DNA from: Halorhodospira sp.
GTDB taxonomy: Bacteria > Pseudomonadota > Gammaproteobacteria > Nitrococcales > Halorhodospiraceae
Reading direction: 5' to 3'
Length of the DNA: 5,201 bases
Assembly (NCBI GenBank): GCA_007121755.1
Contig: SKJZ01000233.1
Span: 1 to 5,201, forward strand
A model generated the notes under the pieces. That model was not told the origin of the DNA. It did not search any database and saw only the letters and a program-made list of their open reading frames with translations. Within the stretch, counting starts at the first letter, position 1. Each line of letters begins with the position of its first letter. This document shows positions 1 to 4,749 of the stretch, one piece after another. The translations under genes were made by a program, and so were the position numbers.

Positions 1-1929
1 ACCGGCGAGACCCCCGAGGCGGCGCGCCACTCCGCCCTCCAGGAGATCGCCGGCGAGGTCGTCACCGCCGTCCGTTCCGAGCAGCGTGAGGTCTTTCGCT
101 CCCTGCGCCGCCGGGGCGAGCTGCCCGACGACGAAGCGGAACTGGCCACGGAGCTGGAACTTACCGCCACCGTAGCCTCGGTCGCCCACGTCGAACTGGA
201 GGGCGCCGAACTCGACGCCGAGCGCCGCATCAGCGGCGGCTGGTACGTCCGCATGCGGATGCCGGCCCGGCGCATGGAGATGCTGCGTGATCAGGCTCGC
301 CGCAATGCTCCGGCCCTGGCGCAGTTCGAGGTGGTAGACGGGGTGCCCCAGGGCGAGCCGGGTCGCCGCTTCCGCCTCGCCGTGCGCGGGCTCGATACCG
401 CCGAACGGACCGGCGTGGCCGACCGCCGCCTCTACACCCCCGAAATCGGCGAGACCACCTTCGGCGCCTACTTTGAAGAGACCGCCCGGCGGGCGGCGGC
501 CCGCTTGCAGGTGATCCCGCTGGTGGACGGGGATTCGGTCCGGTTCGCCGTGGTCGATCGGGAGACCTTGCAGCCGCAGCCCCGGCTCGCCATCCGGGTC
601 GGCCACCGCGAACTGACCGCGAACAGCGACGGCGTCACCGCCTCCCGGCGCACCACCGACCTGTCGTCCGCTACTCGCGTCGTCGTGGTCGGCGACCCCG
701 GTACCGCGCCGCCCATCCCCGAGAGCGCGCGCGTGGTGGAGACCCTCTACCCGGAGGATTGGAGCGAATCGGGGAGGGCGACCCTCTACGTCCACACCGC
801 GCCGCCGGAGGCGATCATCGAGGTCACCGCCCTCGACCGCTCCGGTGGGGCGCGGGCCGGTGGCGGCGTCGAGGTCGTCGGCGGGGGGCGTCAGTACTCG
901 ACGCCGGCCCGGGTGCCGGTGCGGCCCGGCCGCGAGTACGCCCTCCACGTCTTCGGCACCGAGGAGTACCGCGGCCACACCGAGCGGGTCGCCATCCCCG
1001 CCCGCGGCCCGGCCGCCTACCGCTCGGTGACGCTGACCGAGCGCCGGTACGGCTACATCGACTTGACCGCCGTGGGCCGCCACAGCCGGATCCGTCTCGA
1101 CGGCCCGGTGGAGCTGCAGGCCGGCGCATTCGACCAAATCCTCGAGACCGGCCGCTACGAGGTGCGCGTCGACCGCGGCGGCGACCGCCGCTACCAGGAG
1201 ATCGTCGACGAGCTGGTGCTGCGGCGTGACGAGACGGTCCGCCGGCGCTACGCCGAGCCGATCGATCGCCAGCCGTACCACTACGGCTGGCGTTGGGCGC
1301 TGAGCCTGTTCTACGTCGGCGGGGAGCCCGCGGACGACTACCTCGTGCCGTGGTACGGCGGCGACACCGCCTACGCCGATCTGGAGGATGCCCCGGAGGC
1401 CCAAGCCGCCGGGGTCCGCGGCGTCTCCCGCGACGGCTTCAACGCGCTGTTCGGCTTACAGGGGCAGTACTTCGCCAATACGCTTCCGCTGACGGTGGCG
1501 GGGAGTTTCGCGTTGCGCATGGAACAGTTCGATATCGACTACGAGGATAGCGTCGGCGGCCGGCGCACGGTGGAAGAGGATCTCGTTACGACGCAGACGA
1601 CCGTCGGCGTGGGCATCTGGCGGCCCCTCGGCGGCGGCGGGGCGATCGGCTGGCTCACGGCCAACCGCGCCTGGGACTCCAGCAAGTGGTCCGACCGCGA
1701 GGATTTGGCGGCGACCCTGCCCGGAGGCAGCGTCACCAATACTTACGACTTCGTGGAGGTTGGCATCCACGTCGGCCGATTCGGCCTCGCGGCCCGCGTC
1801 TCGGAGCCGGACGCGGGCCTGCAGGCGATGCTCGTCCTCAGCCTCGGCCGCGCCATGATGGACCGCGGCTTCCGCCACCCGGCCAAGGCCCGCGCCCGCG
1901 AGGGCGTCCACTACACAACCGAACCCTAA
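1..1929 (+). CDS. Large envelope protein, LPP20-like N-terminal region, PEGA-like repeat and beta-barrel-like C-terminus (5' partial)
   Basis: The frame is open from the first base to the TAA at 1927-1929 (642 residues in window), so the true start lies upstream; the ATG at 253 is internal. Window residues 1-100 (AARHSALQEIAGEVVTAV, then acidic/charged turns and WYVRMRMPARRMEMLRDQ) resemble the LPP20 lipoprotein fold: a helix of small residues, a serine/charge-rich middle, then a strand ending in a hydrophilic helix. Residues about 350-415 (YGYIDLTAVG, RIRLDG, ILETGRYEVRVDRGG) look like a PEGA-type surface beta repeat. From about residue 428 (YGWRWALSLFYVGG) to 625 there are alternating aromatic/hydrophobic strands separated by polar loops, as in an outer-membrane beta-barrel. 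Inference: an envelope protein, probably a lipoprotein or outer-membrane anchored, exposed to the periplasm. No enzyme motif is seen. Substrate and partners are unknown. Domain names are by eye and need a profile search. Confidence 0.8.
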   Translation, partial: TGETPEAARHSALQEIAGEVVTAVRSEQREVFRSLRRRGELPDDEAELATELELTATVASVAHVELEGAELDAERRISGGWYVRMRMPARRMEMLRDQARRNAPALAQFEVVDGVPQGEPGRRFRLAVRGLDTAERTGVADRRLYTPEIGETTFGAYFEETARRAAARLQVIPLVDGDSVRFAVVDRETLQPQPRLAIRVGHRELTANSDGVTASRRTTDLSSATRVVVVGDPGTAPPIPESARVVETLYPEDWSESGRATLYVHTAPPEAIIEVTALDRSGGARAGGGVEVVGGGRQYSTPARVPVRPGREYALHVFGTEEYRGHTERVAIPARGPAAYRSVTLTERRYGYIDLTAVGRHSRIRLDGPVELQAGAFDQILETGRYEVRVDRGGDRRYQEIVDELVLRRDETVRRRYAEPIDRQPYHYGWRWALSLFYVGGEPADDYLVPWYGGDTAYADLEDAPEAQAAGVRGVSRDGFNALFGLQGQYFANTLPLTVAGSFALRMEQFDIDYEDSVGGRRTVEEDLVTTQTTVGVGIWRPLGGGGAIGWLTANRAWDSSKWSDREDLAATLPGGSVTNTYDFVEVGIHVGRFGLAARVSEPDAGLQAMLVLSLGRAMMDRGFRHPAKARAREGVHYTTEP

Positions 1930-1993
1930 CCCGGCGTTACCGGCGCATCATCGGGCCGTCGCCGCGGCCAGCGCGACGCCGACAAGCGCCGCC

Positions 1994-2222
1994 GCGGGAT
2001 GAAGTCTCGCTGCTGAATCAAGCGCGGCGGGAGGGTGAGCAGGAAGGCCTACAGAAAGGCGAAGCCGCCATGCTGTTGCGTCTGATCGAGCGCAAGTTCG
2101 GCCCGGAGGCGGCCGAGGCGCACCGTGAGCGCATTGAGCGGTCCGATGCCGAGACGCTGCTGGAGTGGTCGGAGCGTATCCTGACCGCCGATCACGTCGA
2201 GGAGATCTTCCATACGGCTTGA
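1994..2222 (+). pseudogene. 3' fragment of Rpn-family nuclease gene (copy A, DUF4351 C-terminus)
   Basis: The translated end runs RDEVSLLNQARREGEQEG, then KGEAAMLLRLIERKFGPE, then LEWSERILTADHVEEIF before the TGA at 2220-2222. This is the C-terminal region of Rpn/PD-(D/E)XK 'putative transposase' proteins, including a DUF4351-like helical tail (LLRLIERKFG ... ETLLEWSERIL). The nuclease core and the normal start are absent. Similarity to copies B and C begins abruptly near 1994, and the 64 bases between the upstream gene's stop and this point show nothing recognisable. From 2079 to 2289 it differs from copy C (4980-5190) at only five positions by eye, so it is a recent duplicate. It carries an extra 12-base repeat (EGLQ, 2043-2054) relative to copy C. 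No ribosome binding site was found in front of the fragment; an in-frame ATG at 2070 would give only about 50 residues. Most likely a dead remnant. Confidence 0.8.
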
Positions 2223-2236
2223 GCGGGATCGGCGCC

Positions 2237-2289
2237 CTGTTCCGTTGTTGTGATCCCGATGTTGGGCCTCCTGCGTCGGCCCAACCTAC
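2237..2289 (-). repeat. 53-bp REP-like unit A1 (GTAG foot on the minus strand)
   Basis: The unit starts CTGTTCCGTTG and ends in a palindrome: GTTGGGCC (2261-2268), a 9-base loop, GGCCCAAC (2278-2285), then CTAC. Read on the minus strand this is GTAG followed directly by a hairpin, the layout that defines bacterial REP sequences. The same unit recurs at 3650-3702, 3724-3776 and 5138-5190. It begins exactly 14 bases after the stop codon of rpn copy A. A second stem, CGGGATC (2224-2230) with GATCCCG (2252-2258), can form just upstream. No T-tract follows, so it is not a standard intrinsic terminator. Confidence 0.85.
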
Positions 2290-2298
2290 GCAGGGCCG

Positions 2299-2365
2299 GT
2301 AGGTTGGGCAGCCGGGTAGCCGGGTAGGTTGGGCAGCCGGGTAGCCGGGTAGGTTGGGCAGCCGG
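2299..2365. repeat. Tandem 25-bp units carrying GTAG and half a REP stem
   Basis: Two identical 25-bp units (2299-2323 and 2324-2348; GTAGGTTGGGCAGCCGG followed by GTAGCCGG) are followed by a 17-bp partial unit (2349-2365), which leads straight into the next full REP. Each unit starts with the REP foot GTAG and the left half of its stem (GTTGGGC) but lacks the right half, so these look like expanded half-REPs. The complementary form of the same unit is seen once at about 3703-3723. Confidence 0.85.
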
Positions 2366-2396
2366 GTAGGTTGGGCCGACGCAGGAGGCCCAACAT
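2366..2396 (+). repeat. REP-like unit A2, exact inverted copy of A1 palindrome
   Basis: Positions 2366-2396 are the exact reverse complement of 2259-2289 over 31 bases: GTAG, then GTTGGGCC, a 9-base loop and GGCCCAAC. With A1 it makes a REP pair whose GTAG feet face each other across the 25-bp tandem units, like a BIME (bacterial interspersed mosaic element). It lacks the upstream half of the 53-bp unit. Confidence 0.85.
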
Positions 2397-2401
2397 CAAC
2401 C

Positions 2402-2410
2402 TGTTACACT
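2402..2410 (+). promoter_or_regulatory. Possible extended -10 promoter for the rpn 5' fragment
   Basis: TGTTACACT (TG, one base, then TACACT, four of six matches to TATAAT) lies 63 bases upstream of the ATG at 2474, immediately after REP A2. The expected -35 position falls inside the REP hairpin and shows no good TTGACA match, so this would have to work as an extended -10 promoter. Prediction by eye only. Confidence 0.3.
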
Positions 2411-2473
2411 TTCCAACGCAACGGTGCCGCACCGCACCGTTCCCGGGAGACCACACCGACAAGGAGTCACACC

Positions 2474-2692
2474 ATGGCAGGGAAGCAACACGATCCGCGC
2501 TACAAGCGGATGTTCTCATACCCGGAGATGGTCCGAGATCTGCTCATCGAATACGTCCGCGAGGATTGGGTCCGCGAGCTCGACTTCTCCACCCTGGAGA
2601 AGCAGAACGGCTCCTACGTCGCGGATGATGATCGCGACCGCTGCGCCCCTTTCGATGGGTGGCCACGGATGTACACGGATGAACGCGGATGA
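2474..2692 (+). pseudogene. 5' fragment of Rpn-family nuclease gene, truncated
   Basis: ATG at 2474 has a good Shine-Dalgarno AAGGAG at 2461-2466, seven bases away, so this is a genuine gene start. The first 56 residues (MAGKQHDPRYKRMFSYPEMV, LLIEYVREDWVRELDF, STLEKQNGSYVADD) match the N-terminal region of Rpn/Transposase_31-type PD-(D/E)XK proteins, which are normally about 300 residues. After about position 2641 the similarity stops. The frame runs through unrelated bases and the CACGGATG repeat to a TGA at 2690-2692, giving a 72-residue chimaera. The conserved acidic catalytic part is missing. The locus was probably interrupted or deleted when the Uma2 cassette and its flanking repeats arrived; the next rpn 3' end downstream is copy B at 3501-3635. 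The N-terminal and C-terminal pieces may derive from different rpn subfamilies. Expression of a short inactive peptide is possible. Confidence 0.75.
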
Positions 2693-2704
2693 TTTTGATT
2701 TTTT
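2661..2704. repeat. CACGGATG-type repeat, left copy flanking Uma2
   Basis: The run GGCCACGGATGTACACGGAT followed by GAACGCGGATGATTTTGAT contains three degenerate CACGGATG cores. Positions 2673-2703 are identical over 31 bases to 3374-3404, on the other side of the Uma2 gene and in the same orientation. This family of ATCCGTG/CACGGAT repeats is common in intergenic DNA of many environmental bacteria. Its left edge coincides with the point where the rpn 5' fragment loses similarity. Confidence 0.8.
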
Positions 2705-2713
2705 GGTGTCGTT

Positions 2714-3295
2714 TCAGGGGAGGCGCCGCGTCGCCCGTTGCCAGTCGATGACGACGCCGGGCACGGCCCGGGCCGCCGTCTCGCCGGCGAGTTCCGCGAT
2801 GTACGGCCTGCCGTAGGCGCCGGACTCAACGCGGTAGACGGTGATGATGCGGTCCACCGGGTGGACCAGCCAGTACTCGCGCACGCCGTGCCTCTCGTAG
2901 AGGTCGCGCTTTTTCACCTGGTCGTGGGCGGCGGTGGCTGGCGACAGGATCTCGACGATCCAGTCCGGCGCCCCGCGCACGCCGCGCTCGTCGATCTTCG
3001 CGGGGTCGCAGACCACCAGCAGGTCGGGCTGGACCACGGTGTCCACCTCTTCGTCCGTCTCGTCGCCGCGCGGCAGGCGCACGTCGAGCGGGGCAATCAG
3101 CACCCGGCAGTGGCTCTCCTCCAGGGCCTCGTCGACCTGCCTGGCCAGCTCGACCAGCACCGCCTGATGGATCACCGCCGGCGCCGGCGCCATCACATAG
3201 GCCACCCCGTCGATCAACTCGTAGCGGTCGTCGTCCGGCCAGGTCAGGTAGTCGCCGTAGTTGTGGCGTTCGATATCCCGTTGCGCCAGTCCCAT
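2714..3295 (-). CDS. Uma2-family PD-(D/E)XK endonuclease-like protein
   Basis: The start is the ATG at 3295 because GGGAGGTGA (3308-3300 on the minus strand) stands just upstream; an upstream in-frame ATG at 3337 would add 14 residues without such a site. The product is 193 residues, a usual Uma2 length. Visible family features: DRYELIDGVAYVM (residues 23-35, with E26), QPDLLVV (D91), DWIVEILSP (E115) and HDQVKKRDLYERHGVREYWL (124-143; K128/K129, Y133, E140). D91, E115 and the following lysines fit a PD-(D/E)XK nuclease core, so catalysis appears possible. Uma2 proteins are abundant in cyanobacteria and other environmental bacteria. Their biological role is not settled, and nuclease activity is inferred from fold. 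The gene is intact, points against its neighbours and stands alone between two identical 31-bp repeats, which suggests it arrived as a cassette. No clear promoter or terminator was found. Confidence 0.9.
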   Translation of the reverse strand: MGLAQRDIERHNYGDYLTWPDDDRYELIDGVAYVMAPAPAVIHQAVLVELARQVDEALEESHCRVLIAPLDVRLPRGDETDEEVDTVVQPDLLVVCDPAKIDERGVRGAPDWIVEILSPATAAHDQVKKRDLYERHGVREYWLVHPVDRIITVYRVESGAYGRPYIAELAGETAARAVPGVVIDWQRATRRLP

Positions 3296-3299
3296 GCCG

Positions 3300-3308
3300 T
3301 CACCTCCC
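3300..3308 (-). promoter_or_regulatory. Ribosome binding site of the Uma2 gene
   Basis: On the minus strand the sequence GGGAGGTGA ends four bases before the ATG at 3295; the GGAGG core is seven bases from it. It is a near-perfect anti-16S match and decides the start codon. Confidence 0.75.
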
Positions 3309-3373
3309 GCTCGGGGCACCCGTTCATGATCGCCCACGCCAAGGCGCCGCGCAATATGCCCGGTATAAAAGGC

Positions 3374-3431
3374 ACACGGATGAACGCGGATGATTTTGAT
3401 TTTTATCCGTGCCTATTGGTGAACATCCGTG
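3374..3431. repeat. CACGGATG-type repeat, right copy flanking Uma2, with inverted arm
   Basis: The first 31 bases (3374-3404) are identical to 2673-2703. This copy continues into the opposite arm: CACGGATG (3375-3382) pairs with CATCCGTG (3424-3431), and ATCCGTG also occurs at 3405-3411. It is therefore a more complete palindromic element than the left copy, which has lost the inverted arm. Confidence 0.8.
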
Positions 3432-3456
3432 GCCCTGTCACACCGTGGCCCTGTCA
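3427..3456. repeat. 14-bp direct duplication CCGTGGCCCTGTCA
   Basis: CCGTGGCCCTGTCA occurs at 3427-3440 and again at 3443-3456, separated by two bases, joining the CACGGATG element to the next palindromic repeat. It looks like a short slippage or junction duplication. Confidence 0.7.
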
Positions 3457-3501
3457 ATTGCGAGCCCCGTAGGGGCGTGGCAATCTCCCGGAGACTGCCA
3501 C
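3457..3501. repeat. Palindromic TTGCGAG...GGCAATCTC intergenic repeat
   Basis: Two adjacent palindromes are visible. GCCCC (3464-3468), GTA, GGGGC (3472-3476) forms a tight hairpin inside TTGC/GCAA arms. It is followed by GTGGCA (3477-3482) pairing with TGCCAC (3496-3501), around TCTCC-C-GGAGA (3484-3494). The TTGCGAG...GTGGCAATCTC form is a familiar dispersed repeat in many proteobacterial genomes. It abuts the start of similarity in rpn copy B. Confidence 0.7.
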
Positions 3502-3635
3502 TTAGCGCCGACGAGGGGGCGCGGCGATTGGCGTTCGTCCGCGAGCGCGCGCTGCGGGATGAAGTCTCGCTGCTGGAGTGGTCGGAGCGTATTCTGACCG
3601 CCGATCGCGTCGAGGAGATCTTCCAACCGGCTTGA
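3501..3635 (+). pseudogene. 3' fragment of Rpn-family gene with internal deletion (copy B)
   Basis: Translation gives LSADEGARRLAFVRERALRD, EVSLL, then directly EWSERILTADRVEEIF and a TGA at 3633-3635. Compared with copies A and C, the 49 codons between EVSLL and EWSERIL are missing. Copy A has the 8-base word CGCTGCTG at both edges of that segment (2008-2015 and 2155-2162), and copy B retains one CGCTGCTG, so deletion between short direct repeats explains the 147-base loss. The glycine-rich four-residue repeats and most of the DUF4351-like tail are gone. No start of its own is evident; similarity starts right at the end of a palindromic repeat. Taken with the 5' fragment at 2474 it could be the far end of one shattered gene. 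Confidence 0.8.
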
Positions 3636-3649
3636 GCGGGATCGGCGCC

Positions 3650-3702
3650 CTGTTCCGTTATTGTGATCCCGATGTTGGGCCTACTGCGTCGGCCCAACCT
3701 AC
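3650..3702 (-). repeat. 53-bp REP-like unit B1
   Basis: Same unit as 2237-2289, with two differences (GTTATTG for GTTGTTG, CTACTG for CTCCTG). The hairpin is 3674-3698, followed by CTAC. It starts 14 bases after the stop of rpn copy B, and the upstream CGGGATC/GATCCCG stem is also kept (3637-3643, 3665-3671). Confidence 0.85.
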
Positions 3703-3723
3703 CCGGCTGCCCAACCTGCCCGG

Positions 3724-3776
3724 CTGTTCCGTTGTTGTGATCCCGATGTTGGGCCTCCTGCGTCGGCCCAACCTAC
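3724..3776 (-). repeat. 53-bp REP-like unit B2, tandem to B1
   Basis: Identical to unit A1 over its 53 bases and in direct tandem with B1 at a 74-base period. The spacer between them (about 3703-3723) contains CCCGGCTGCCCAACC, the complementary form of the 25-bp unit seen at 2299. This copy has no rpn coding end directly before it. Confidence 0.85.
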
Positions 3777-3936
3777 GCAGGGCTGTGACTGCTTCTTCGT
3801 CTTCATCGTCGACTCTCCAGTGGTTGAAAAGCGCGGATACTCCCCTTACCGTAAGTGTGGACCACTGTAAAAAGTTATGGTTCAGCGAGAGCCGCGAAGG
3901 CCCCGGCCCGTCATCGCGAGCGCCACCCCTCGAGCG
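3777..3936. other. Non-coding stretch between REP array and rpn core fragment
   Basis: I see no convincing gene. The base composition is less G+C-rich than the surroundings from about 3780 to 3885. Small symmetric sequences are present: CTTAC-C-GTAAG (3845-3855), GTGG-A-CCAC (3857-3865), and CAGTGG (3818-3823) with CCACTG (3862-3867). They may be operator-like or chance. A frame open from 3855 runs into the downstream DUF433 gene, but that gene has its own start. Confidence 0.4.
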
Positions 3937-3972
3937 CGCTGTCGGCGTGGATCACCTTCTTCAAGCACTGGC
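3937..3972 (+). repeat. 36-bp rpn coding fragment, left copy
   Basis: These 36 bases are identical to 4750-4785 and encode LSAWITFFKHW, the segment that precedes the C-terminal region in copy C. After 3972 the sequence diverges completely, becoming the upstream region of the toxin-antitoxin pair. It is an isolated shard of an rpn reading frame. Confidence 0.8.
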
Positions 3973-3980
3973 CGTGGGGC

Positions 3981-3991
3981 GCTAGAATAGC
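3981..3991 (+). promoter_or_regulatory. Possible -10 region and operator of the DUF433/DUF5615 operon
   Basis: TAGAAT at 3983-3988 matches five of six bases of TATAAT, 38 bases before the GTG start. It is embedded in the palindrome GCTA-GAA-TAGC (3981-3991), a layout suited to autoregulation by an antitoxin. The -35 position (3960-3965, TTCAAG) matches only half of TTGACA and lies in the rpn fragment. Prediction by eye. Confidence 0.35.
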
Positions 3992-4010
3992 TACAAAGCG
4001 GCACGTCAAT

Positions 4011-4016
4011 AGGAGG
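4011..4016 (+). promoter_or_regulatory. Shine-Dalgarno of the DUF433 gene
   Basis: AGGAGG lies nine bases before the GTG at 4026. It selects this GTG over the longer open frame that extends back to 3855. Confidence 0.75.
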
Positions 4017-4025
4017 CCATCTACC

Positions 4026-4250
4026 GTGGAATCCCGTATCACCATTGATCCGTCTATTTGTCACGGGAAGCCGTGTATCCGCGGGCTGCGCTATCCGGTG
4101 GAAAATATTCTTGAATGGCTCGCTGCTGGGATGAGCATCGATGAGATACTTGCTGACTACGAAGATCTGGAGCGCGAGGACATACTTGCCACCCTGGCGT
4201 ATGCTGCACGTCTTGCCCACATCAAGCGGATGGATCGGAAAGTGGCGTGA
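4026..4250 (+). CDS. DUF433-family antitoxin
   Basis: The product is 74 residues from a GTG start chosen by the perfect AGGAGG at 4011-4016. The sequence is a textbook DUF433 protein: RITIDPSICHGKPCIRGLR (residues 4-22), the helix VENILEWLAAGMSIDEIL, then DYEDLEREDILATLAYAARL. DUF433 proteins carry a helix-turn-helix-like fold and are found next to DUF5615 PIN-like toxins, where they are taken to be the antitoxin and probable autorepressor. The stop codon overlaps the start of the next gene (GTGA at 4247-4250), so the two are translationally coupled. Codon use and composition are less G+C-biased than the gene at 1-1929, suggesting transfer. Only the function as antitoxin is inferred; family membership is clear from the motif. 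Confidence 0.9.
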   Translation: MESRITIDPSICHGKPCIRGLRYPVENILEWLAAGMSIDEILADYEDLEREDILATLAYAARLAHIKRMDRKVA

Positions 4251-4600
4251 AGTTTCTCATCGACGCCCAGTTGCCCCGGCGGCTTGCCGAGTGGTTGACG
4301 GATGCAGGTTACGATACGGTACATACGCTTGACCTTCCAAATAGGAACCGCACGCCCGACACGGAAGTCTGTGCGGTGGCTGACCGGGATATGCGTGTTG
4401 TCGTTACCAAGGACGCCGATTTTGTAAGCTCATATTTGGTCGAGGGGCGCCCCGCTAAGCTCCTGCTAGTGAGCACCGGTAACATCAGCAATGGTGACTT
4501 GTTGTCTTTGATGCAGTCCAGATTGTCGGAAGTGGTTACCGTTCTTGCCAACCATCACTACGTGGAGATCACCAGAGAATCGTTGGTAATCCACGAATGA
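4247..4600 (+). CDS. DUF5615 PIN-like toxin (putative ribonuclease)
   Basis: The 117-residue product starts at a GTG that overlaps the DUF433 stop by the GTGA arrangement. The start MKFLIDAQLPRRLAEWL is typical of DUF5615 PIN-like proteins. Candidate metal-binding acidic residues of the PIN fold are D6, D38/E40 (PDTEV), D46 and D56/D58 (VTKDADF), followed by the conserved KLLLVSTGNIS strand-loop (71-81). All are in place and the gene is full length for the family, so it appears intact. PIN-domain toxins cut RNA; the target here is unknown, and the pairing with DUF433 makes a type II toxin-antitoxin module the best reading. Visibly lower G+C than its surroundings fits horizontal arrival. No clear terminator follows. 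Confidence 0.88.
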   Translation: MKFLIDAQLPRRLAEWLTDAGYDTVHTLDLPNRNRTPDTEVCAVADRDMRVVVTKDADFVSSYLVEGRPAKLLLVSTGNISNGDLLSLMQSRLSEVVTVLANHHYVEITRESLVIHE

Positions 4601-4749
4601 TGTGTTCGCTGGACAGCGTGCCATCTGCGACATGGAGGTGCCCGCCGCTCCGTGGTCCTGGATCTGCCCGACATCGCCTCGGTGGAAGTGCTCAACTCCA
4701 CCATTGAACCGGGGGAGCTGACCGGACCGCCTCGGGTTGCCGCCCGGCC
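4601..4749. other. Unassigned spacer after the toxin gene
   Basis: No gene is supported. A short open stretch encoding VVLDLPDIASVEVLNSTIEP (from about 4652) reads smoothly but has no ribosome binding site and runs out of phase into the rpn fragment, so it may be a piece of another gene or chance. No T-tailed hairpin is seen. Confidence 0.4.

Noticed and set aside
759..1229. Plus-strand frame rich in Arg, Pro and Gly inside the envelope protein gene
   Set aside because: Low-complexity composition typical of an alternative frame in high-G+C DNA; the main frame has convincing structure.
1456..1911. 151-residue minus-strand frame overlapping the envelope gene's 3' end
   Set aside because: Antisense shadow with no start signal and no recognisable motif.
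2261..2289. Intrinsic terminator after rpn copy A
   Set aside because: The hairpin is strong, but neither strand has a T-tract directly after it; REP identity explains it better.
2299..2396. Possible CRISPR-like array
   Set aside because: The 25-bp units are directly adjacent with no unique spacers between them; they are tandem half-REPs.
2286..2519. Open frame on the minus strand rich in PNLPG and YPA repeats
   Set aside because: It is translation of the 25-bp tandem units and REP palindromes; no ribosome binding site and no family resemblance.
2738..3472. 244-residue open frame on the plus strand opposite Uma2
   Set aside because: It is the antisense shadow of the clearly recognisable Uma2 gene and has no family features of its own.
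3578..3985. 135-residue plus-strand frame across the REP pair B1/B2
   Set aside because: It translates REP repeats (PTRLPNLPG) and non-coding DNA; nothing in it resembles a protein family.
3855..4025. N-terminal extension of the DUF433 gene fused to an rpn piece
   Set aside because: The frame is open, but DUF433 similarity starts just after the GTG at 4026, which has a perfect AGGAGG nine bases upstream; the extension is chance readthrough of the rpn shard.
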